Shown here: in pieces, positions 58,672 through 64,000 of the stretch
How the letters are laid out: each line of letters starts with the position of its first letter
Position numbering within the stretch: position 1 is the first letter of the stretch
From: Mycobacterium sp. 1274761.0
Lineage (GTDB): Bacteria > Actinomycetota > Actinomycetes > Mycobacteriales > Mycobacteriaceae
Length of the DNA: 64,000 bases
Assembly: GCF_001668615.1 (NCBI RefSeq)
Contig: NZ_LZMC01000109.1
Coordinates: 155,496 to 219,495, forward strand
Direction of reading: 5' to 3'
The notes under the pieces: model-generated
What the model was told of the DNA's origin: nothing
Seen by the model: the letters and a program-made list of their open reading frames with translations, nothing else
The model's database searches: none
Position numbers and translations under genes: made by a program

Positions 58672-60279
58672 CTACGCCGTTTCGACTCCCGAGCAGCTGA
58701 GGGGAATGCTTGCGGTCACCATGGTGCCCGAGCCGAATGGACTGACCACATCGAGCCGACCCGCGAGCGCTTCGACGCGGTCCTTGAGGCCGATCAGCCC
58801 AGAACCGCCGCCGACGGTGGCCCCTCCGACCCCGTCATCACCGATAACGAGGTGGAGGTTTCCGCTTCGGGCGCTGGCATGCACCCGTATCTCGGAGGCC
58901 CCGGCATGTTTTGCCGCGTTGGTCAGGGCTTCGGCCACCACGTAATAGGCTGCGACCTCGACCGGTTCGGGCATTCTTTCGTGAACATTCATATCGACGG
59001 TTACCGGCACAGGACACCGTCGAGCCAGGGCATGGATGGCCGGACACAGACCACCCCGCGACAGAATCGCCGGGTGAATGCCTCGCGAAATCTCCCGAAG
59101 ATCAGCCGCGACGGCGGCCAGGCCGCAGACGGCGTTCGAGATCTGCTCTCGCAGTTGCGGAAGATCGGGCGGCACCGACGCTTCGACGCCCCGAAGTTCC
59201 AGTCCCAGCGACACGACCCGCTGTTGAGCCCCATCGTGGAGGTCGCGTTCGAAACGACGCCGAGCCTGATCGCTTGCGGCGACGATCCGAGCGCGCGACG
59301 CGGTGAGTTCTGCCCGCGTTTCGGCGTTGGCGATGGCCGTGGAAACCAGATCGGCGAAGTCTCCGATGCTTTCCTCGGTGCCGGGGGGAAGTGGTTCACG
59401 GCTGGTGCAGCCAACGATCAAGGCACCCCAGATCTTGTCGTCGACGATCACCGGTGCGCCGACGGCGGACCGCAGGCCGCCCCCTCGAATCCGTGCCGCA
59501 GTCGTCCCTTCCACGCCGTCGAAGCTGTCGAGTCGTGCCGGCCGACGTTCTCGTCGGATTCTGCTTGCGACAGTGTCGCCGTCAAGCGAAAGCCGTTCGC
59601 CTTTCGCGATTATCGGGTTGCCCCGCTCGTCGCGGGCGCCGACGACGATGTATGCGCCGTCAGGTGTATAGCGCAGCAGCGCGACGTTCGCGACCCCGAG
59701 AGAATCGGACAGCTCCAGTACCGCTGCCGAAAAGACTTGAGCCGGAGGCAGTCCCCGCGCCACCAGCGTGGCGACGCGGCGCAGCGAAGCCTGTTGCTCT
59801 GCCAGCGCGTGGGCCAGTGACGCCGCGACGTCGGCCTCGTGTCGGCGCTGCTCGGATTCGGTGGCCCGCAACCGCGCCTGCCTGCCAAGGACGTTCGCCG
59901 CCAGTGCGACGGGAAGGAACACCAGTGGAGCGACGAAGTCGCGAGCATCGCTGACCACGATCGAGCCGCTCTGCTCCAGGTGGAAGTAGAAATACACAAC
60001 AGCGCTCAATACCGAAGTGACGACCGACAATCCGAAGCCCCAGCCGGCCGAGATCACCAGCACGCCGAGCAGAAACAGTGCCCCGTAAGCGGTCTCCGGG
60101 GCGACCTGTTTGAGCCAGTAGACCAGAAGCGTCTCGAGGGCGATGAACGCGGCCGCCACGGCAATGCCGAGGTGCAGCGGTGCGGGCGTCGGGCGTAGCA
60201 ACCTCGCCAGCGGTCCTCGAGGTGACGACGACGCTGGATCTCGTTGGTCAGGCGCTAGTGCCTCCCGTGCCTTGCCCAT
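58672..60279 (-). CDS. Membrane histidine kinase, DUF4118-GAF-HisKA_3
   Basis: A 535-residue kinase. ATG 60279 (MGKAREALAPDQ) was chosen; in-frame ATGs at 60348 and 60369 would add 23 or 30 residues and run into the next promoter. Four membrane helices (LGIAVAAAFIALETLLVYW to LVFLPVALAANVLG, the DUF4118 module), a coiled linker, a GAF domain (VARGLPPAQVFSAAVLELSDSLG onwards), HisKA_3 with phospho-His in RDLHDGAQQRVVSLGLEL, and the ATPase (NAAKHAGA, IGDDGVGG, GLIGLKDRVEALAG). NarL-type kinases pair with a LuxR-type regulator such as the one at 60759. Confidence 0.88.
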   Translation of the reverse strand: MGKAREALAPDQRDPASSSPRGPLARLLRPTPAPLHLGIAVAAAFIALETLLVYWLKQVAPETAYGALFLLGVLVISAGWGFGLSVVTSVLSAVVYFYFHLEQSGSIVVSDARDFVAPLVFLPVALAANVLGRQARLRATESEQRRHEADVAASLAHALAEQQASLRRVATLVARGLPPAQVFSAAVLELSDSLGVANVALLRYTPDGAYIVVGARDERGNPIIAKGERLSLDGDTVASRIRRERRPARLDSFDGVEGTTAARIRGGGLRSAVGAPVIVDDKIWGALIVGCTSREPLPPGTEESIGDFADLVSTAIANAETRAELTASRARIVAASDQARRRFERDLHDGAQQRVVSLGLELRGVEASVPPDLPQLREQISNAVCGLAAVAADLREISRGIHPAILSRGGLCPAIHALARRCPVPVTVDMNVHERMPEPVEVAAYYVVAEALTNAAKHAGASEIRVHASARSGNLHLVIGDDGVGGATVGGGSGLIGLKDRVEALAGRLDVVSPFGSGTMVTASIPLSCSGVETA

Positions 60280-60367
60280 CAGCTCACAGTCCCTAACCAC
60301 GGTCGGGCGCACAAAATTCCGGTCAGCTGGAATGCGCCGCAGCGCCATGTTCACCGATGCTGGTGCC

Positions 60368-60781
60368 ATGGGGTGTCAGGCCGCGCGCTGCCTCATCGTC
60401 GACGACAGTGCCGGCTTCCGTGACGCCGCGCGGACCATGCTGCTACGCGCGGGCGCCGCCGTCGTCGACGCCGTCTCCAACAGCGCAGAGGCGTTGAAGT
60501 CGTTCGCGAAACTCCGCCCCGACATCACGCTTGTCGATATCGACCTCGGCGTCGAGAGCGGCTTCGATCTGGCCGAGCGACTCTGCCGAATCGGCTGGTC
60601 GAAACCCCCGGCGGTGATTCTGATTTCAAGCCACGCCGAACAAGATTTCCTGGAGCTGATCGATTCCAGCCCCGCGGTCGGGTTTCTGTCGAAGTTCGAC
60701 CTGACGCCGTGCTCGATCGCCGAGCTGGTGTGTAGCCAAAGCGATTCTCTCGGTCATGTCAACGAGCCTCCAGGTACGTGA
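60368..60781 (+). CDS. Single-domain response regulator receiver
   Basis: A 137-residue receiver without an output domain. Acid pair in CLIVDDSAGFRDAA, phospho-Asp in DITLVDIDLGVESG, Ser in VILISSHAE, Lys in VGFLSKFDL. It starts 88 bases from the divergent kinase. Such stand-alone receivers act as phosphate sinks or carriers. Its last 23 bases overlap the 3' end of the NarL-type gene on the other strand. Confidence 0.83.
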   Translation: MGCQAARCLIVDDSAGFRDAARTMLLRAGAAVVDAVSNSAEALKSFAKLRPDITLVDIDLGVESGFDLAERLCRIGWSKPPAVILISSHAEQDFLELIDSSPAVGFLSKFDLTPCSIAELVCSQSDSLGHVNEPPGT

Positions 60782-61412
60782 TCACGGCCCGCACCCGGCG
60801 GTGGTCGTCAGCGGTCTCGGGGAGTCCCAGCTTGGCCAGGATGCTGCGGACGTGCTTTTCGACGGTGCCTTCGGTGACCCACAAGCGGCGGGCAATACCC
60901 GCATTAGACCGTCCCTCGGCCATCTGTGCCAGCACCTCGAGCTCGCGTGCGCTGAGAACGGCCAGCGGATCGTCGCGGCGACGGGCAGACAGCAGCTCCT
61001 GAACCACCGCGGGGTCGACAACCGATGCTCCTCTGGCGATCCGCTGCAGCGTGTCGAGGAAGTCGCCGACGTCGGTGACGCGGCTCTTGAGCAGGTACCC
61101 GATGGCGTGCTCTCCGTGCAGCAGCTCCATCGCATGCTCCACCTCGACATGCGCCGACAACACCAGGATTCCGGTACCGGGCAGTTCGGTGCGGATCACC
61201 CGGGCCGCGTCGAGCCCTTCAGTCGTGTGGGTCGGCGGCATCCGAATGTCGACAATCACCAGATCTGGTTGGTGTTCACGCACCAACGTCAGAAGTTCGG
61301 CGCTGTCGCCGGCCACCCCGACCACGTCGAAGTCCGAACGGTCGAGCAGGCTCGCCAGCCCCTCACGCAACAGCACATCGTCGTCGGCGATGATGACCCG
61401 CGCCTCTGCCAC
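60759..61412 (-). CDS. NarL/LuxR-type response regulator
   Basis: A 217-residue regulator. GTG 61412 (VAEARVIIADDDVLLREGLASLL) was chosen because the receiver starts there; the open frame continues 84 codons upstream but not as protein-like sequence. Phospho-Asp in LVIVDIRMPP. HTH: LSARELEVLAQMAEGRSNAGIARRLWVTEGTVEKHVRSILAKLGL. It probably pairs with the HisKA_3 kinase at 58672. No clear operator was found in the 154 bases between it and the aquaporin-like gene. Confidence 0.9.
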   Translation of the reverse strand: MAEARVIIADDDVLLREGLASLLDRSDFDVVGVAGDSAELLTLVREHQPDLVIVDIRMPPTHTTEGLDAARVIRTELPGTGILVLSAHVEVEHAMELLHGEHAIGYLLKSRVTDVGDFLDTLQRIARGASVVDPAVVQELLSARRRDDPLAVLSARELEVLAQMAEGRSNAGIARRLWVTEGTVEKHVRSILAKLGLPETADDHRRVRAVITYLEAR

Positions 61413-61566
61413 AAGGAAATCTTGTAACGCCACGGCACCGAGCACAGCCGGTTCACAGAATGCGGTCAACCCAGCTAGCCGGTATTCGGGATTGGGGTGA
61501 GTAGGTAGCCAGGATGGCCGCCAGCCATGGCGACGAGGGGGCCCAGAGCCGCCAAAGTACTCAACC

Positions 61567-62271
61567 ATGAACTTTTCCCATTCGCACCCTGTAGAGGGGT
61601 CCGCGGAGCGGACGGGCGCGAGGGTGGCCACGACCACCGTCGTCGAGGCGATCGGCACGTTCATTCTGGTGGCGACCGCCGGGGTGGCCGTCTTGAGCGC
61701 CTACCCGCTGGTCTCCATCGGTGTCGCTGCGGTCTTGATGGTGGTCATCTATGCCGCCGGACATCTCGCCGGAGGGCAGTTCAACGCCGCCGTCACGCTG
61801 GCGATGTTCATGCGGGGCAGGATCGGCCTGCGCGCAGCGACAATGCATTGGCTGGCGCAGGTCGGCGGCGGATTGCTGGCCGCGGTCGTGGTGCGGGTGA
61901 TCGTCGACGCCGACCGCATGTCGATCGTGAGCCTCTTGCTGACAGATCACGCGCTGGTCGCAGGTTTCGTCACGGAGTTTGCGTCGGCCTTCCTGCTGAG
62001 CTATGCCGTGCTCGGCCTGACCGCAACCGCCGTACCCAAGCCGTCGGCGGCCTACGATCTCGCGGCCGGCGTGGGCGCCATCATCGGTGCGCTGAGCGTG
62101 GCCGCGCTATCGTCCGGCGCACTCAACGCCGCGGCCGTGATCCACCAGCTGACGGCGGGACTGTTCTCGTGGGTGACCGTGTGGGTCTATCTGGTCGGCC
62201 AGGTCGTCGCCGGCCTGTTGGCCGGCGTCACTTTCCTGACCTTCGGCTCATTGGCTCATCTGGAGGGCTGA
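61567..62271 (+). CDS. MIP/aquaporin-family channel with altered NPA boxes
   Basis: A 234-residue protein with six membrane helices and the MIP two-fold repeat. First box: GHLAGGQFNAAVTLAM, NAA where NPA is the rule. Second box: SSGALNAAAVIHQL, again NAA, and the Arg that follows NPA in aquaporins (selectivity filter) is Ala. Helices are intact (VVEAIGTFILVATAGVAVL; AGFVTEFASAFLLSYAVLGL), so the gene is not simply broken. It may pass small neutral solutes other than water or glycerol. Its TGA overlaps a possible ATG of the GMC gene (TGATG). Confidence 0.82.
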   Translation: MNFSHSHPVEGSAERTGARVATTTVVEAIGTFILVATAGVAVLSAYPLVSIGVAAVLMVVIYAAGHLAGGQFNAAVTLAMFMRGRIGLRAATMHWLAQVGGGLLAAVVVRVIVDADRMSIVSLLLTDHALVAGFVTEFASAFLLSYAVLGLTATAVPKPSAAYDLAAGVGAIIGALSVAALSSGALNAAAVIHQLTAGLFSWVTVWVYLVGQVVAGLLAGVTFLTFGSLAHLEG

Positions 62272-62321
62272 TGCGGGCAGTGCGACGGCCGGGTCAATCG
62301 AAAAGGAAGGAATACCAAGAA

Positions 62322-63827
62322 ATGCCTATGCCACACACCAGCGGCTATGACTACGTCATCGTCGGCGCAGGGACAGCGGGATGCGTTCTGGCAGCGCGTC
62401 TCTCGGAGGATGAGCGGGTGCGGGTCCTGGTGCTGGAGGCCGGCGGCCGCGAATTGCCCGACGCCGTCACCAATCCGCCCGCTTGGCCCAGCCTGGTTCG
62501 CACCCCGTTGGATTGGGGTGACGTGACCGCAGTTCAGCAGGCGACGGGAAGGACCGCTCCGGTCGCCCGGGGCCGCGGGCTAGGCGGATCCTCGTCGATC
62601 AACGCGATGGTTTTCGCTCGGGGGCACCGCGACAGTTACGCGTCCTGGCCGAAAGGTTGGTGCTTCGACGATCTGCTGCCCTACTTCAAGCGCAGTGAGA
62701 CCGCACTCAAGGGTGATCCTGCGCTACGCGGAACCGACGGCCCGCTTGTCGTGACGCCGGCTGATCCGCCCAATCCGGTGCTCACCGCGTGCCTCTGTGC
62801 GGCGATCCAATGCGGGTACAGTCATGCCGGCGACGTGAGCGCCGGACTCGAGACCGGTTTCGGCTTCTCCGACCTGAATATCGTCGATGGGCGACGCCAG
62901 AGCGCCGCCGACGCCTATTTGGTTCCTGCACTGAAGAGGCCGAATCTCGATGTGATGACCGACGTCAAGGTTCATCGATTGTGCATCAGCGGCGGCCGTT
63001 GTCGCGCAGTGGAATACACCGTCGGCTCTGACGCTCCCAGCTGCGTCATGGGCGGTGAGGTCATCCTGGCCGCAGGCGCGATCGGATCGCCGCACTTGCT
63101 GATGGCCTCCGGCATCGGACCGCAGGCCCATCTGCGCGAGGTCGGCGTCGACGTTGTGCTCGACCTGCCCGGAGTCGGCGCCAATCTGCATGATCACCCG
63201 TTGACACCGGTCGTCTACCGATCTGCGCGGCCGGTGCCGCCGGGACGGCACAACCACGGCGAGCTGCTTGGGCTGATTCGCAGCCACGGTGATTACGGTG
63301 CGCCTGACATCCAGATCTTCGGTGTCGACTCGGCGGACGTGCCCGGGCTCGGCGGAACCAACGGCTATGTGCTCGCCGTGTCGGTCCTGCAGCCGGAAAG
63401 CCGCGGGACAGTCCGGTTATCTGGTCCCACAACGGATTACGCCCCCGTCGTCGATCCTAACTACTTCGGTGACGACCGCGACATGAAGACAATGATCGAG
63501 GGCCTTCGCATCGCCCGCGAGATCGGTATGGCATCGGCGCTGAGCGCGTGGCGGGACACCGAGATCGCGCCGGGGCCGTCGGTGACGGCTGAGAAGGAAC
63601 TTCGCGAGTTCGTGCGGGACACGTTCGCGTCGTACTTCCATCCTGTCGGCACCTGCGCAATGGGCGGAAGGCCGGAATCGGTGGTGGACAGCCGGTTACG
63701 CGTGCATGGGCTCGACGGTCTTCGTGTGGTCGACGCCTCGGTGATGCCCTCGATTCCGTCGAACAACACGGTGGCGACGGTCTACGCGATCGCCGAACGT
63801 GCCGCGGACCTGATCAGAAGCGAGTGA
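62322..63827 (+). CDS. GMC family FAD oxidoreductase (choline/alcohol dehydrogenase-like)
   Basis: A 501-residue flavoprotein. FAD loop VIVGAGTAGCVLAARL, GGSSSINAMVFARGHRDSY (second GMC signature), and active-site His in YFHPVGTCAMG. The C-terminal part is LRVVDASVMPSIPSNNTVATVYAIAERAADLI. ATG 62322, with AAAAGGAAGG about 11 bases upstream, was chosen; ATG 62271 would add 17 residues. It oxidises an alcohol to aldehyde or ketone; the substrate is unknown. It may be cotranscribed with the channel gene, so the channel may admit its substrate. Confidence 0.9.
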   Translation: MPMPHTSGYDYVIVGAGTAGCVLAARLSEDERVRVLVLEAGGRELPDAVTNPPAWPSLVRTPLDWGDVTAVQQATGRTAPVARGRGLGGSSSINAMVFARGHRDSYASWPKGWCFDDLLPYFKRSETALKGDPALRGTDGPLVVTPADPPNPVLTACLCAAIQCGYSHAGDVSAGLETGFGFSDLNIVDGRRQSAADAYLVPALKRPNLDVMTDVKVHRLCISGGRCRAVEYTVGSDAPSCVMGGEVILAAGAIGSPHLLMASGIGPQAHLREVGVDVVLDLPGVGANLHDHPLTPVVYRSARPVPPGRHNHGELLGLIRSHGDYGAPDIQIFGVDSADVPGLGGTNGYVLAVSVLQPESRGTVRLSGPTTDYAPVVDPNYFGDDRDMKTMIEGLRIAREIGMASALSAWRDTEIAPGPSVTAEKELREFVRDTFASYFHPVGTCAMGGRPESVVDSRLRVHGLDGLRVVDASVMPSIPSNNTVATVYAIAERAADLIRSE

Positions 63828-63830
63828 CAC

Positions 63831-64000
63831 TCAGCCGGCAGCGTCCTGCAGGATCTGCCTCAGTTTGTCGACCGGATCGCCACCACCCGGATCGAGCCGA
63901 AGGTCTCCCTGCTCACCCTCGGGGCTCGACGCTGCGGTGCTGCTGCTGTTCGAGCTGTTCGCCAGCATCCGCGATGTCCGGCGCACTCGGCTGGCAAGAC
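63831..64000 (-). CDS. Unknown protein, C-terminal fragment
   Basis: The right edge cuts this gene. The visible 55 residues, read on the minus strand to the TGA at 63833-63831, are LASRVRRTSRMLANSSNSSS, then TAASSPEGEQGDLRLDPGGG and DPVDKLRQILQDAAG. The Ser/Gly linker followed by a short helix fits a tail. It has no recognisable domain. The codon pattern (G/C at third positions) and the tail-to-tail position against the GMC gene argue that it is real. Confidence 0.45.
   Translation of the reverse strand, partial: LASRVRRTSRMLANSSNSSSTAASSPEGEQGDLRLDPGGGDPVDKLRQILQDAAG

Noticed and set aside
58519..59820. Open frame of 433 codons on the plus strand across the histidine kinase
   Set aside because: Shadow of the kinase gene; no recognisable motif and the kinase has all its motifs.

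Overview
The window is high-GC actinobacterial DNA from a mycobacterium, most likely a fast-growing Mycolicibacterium-type species. About 20.1-58.3 kb follows the gene order of M. tuberculosis Rv0481c-Rv0531: murB, lprQ, mshA, gpm1, senX3-regX3, ppx1, proC, bS22, hemACDB, hemL and the cytochrome c maturation genes. Several M. tuberculosis genes of that block are missing, including cmaA2 and mmpS2/mmpL2. Rv numbers are from memory of that genome, not from a search.

Region 1 (1-19.6 kb) is accessory catabolism. The end of an acyl-CoA ligase is followed by a mycofactocin-type SDR, a class III CoA-transferase, a DUF35 Zn-ribbon protein and a thiolase-like protein, mostly joined by ATGA/GTGA overlaps. 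A complete mceABCDEF set without yrbE permeases runs on the minus strand. Divergent from it is an operon of aldehyde dehydrogenase, amidohydrolase, SDR, P450, F420-type nitroreductase and TetR, then a second P450. The two divergent operons appear to share one palindromic -35 hexamer. The set looks like uptake and oxidative, CoA-dependent breakdown of an unidentified hydrophobic molecule.

Region 2 (19.6-40.2 kb) is conserved core: peptidoglycan (murB, lprQ), mycothiol (mshA, preceded by a ROK regulator and a leaderless poly-cysteine micro-ORF), glycolysis (gpm1), phosphate sensing (senX3-regX3), ppx1, proC, the 33-residue ribosomal protein bS22, and lipid-metabolism genes.

Region 3 (40.2-58.3 kb) is tetrapyrrole synthesis (hemA, hemC, hemD, hemB, hemL) plus System II cytochrome c maturation (thioredoxin-like protein, ccdA, resB, ccsB), with a small accessory insert (DUF2236 enzyme, TetR, P450, DDN protein) between hemB and hemL. 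ccsB is preceded by a 35-bp tandem array that encodes four ATGA-coupled 12-residue micro-ORFs, and its 3' end is also tandemly repeated. A similar 65-bp coupled micro-ORF joins hemB to the next gene.

Region 4 (58.3-64 kb) is accessory: a GAF histidine kinase, a single-domain receiver, a NarL-type regulator, an aquaporin-like channel with both NPA boxes changed, a GMC oxidoreductase and the end of an unidentified gene. No tRNA, rRNA, CRISPR array or insertion sequence was recognised, and no stretch longer than about 300 bases lacks a gene.
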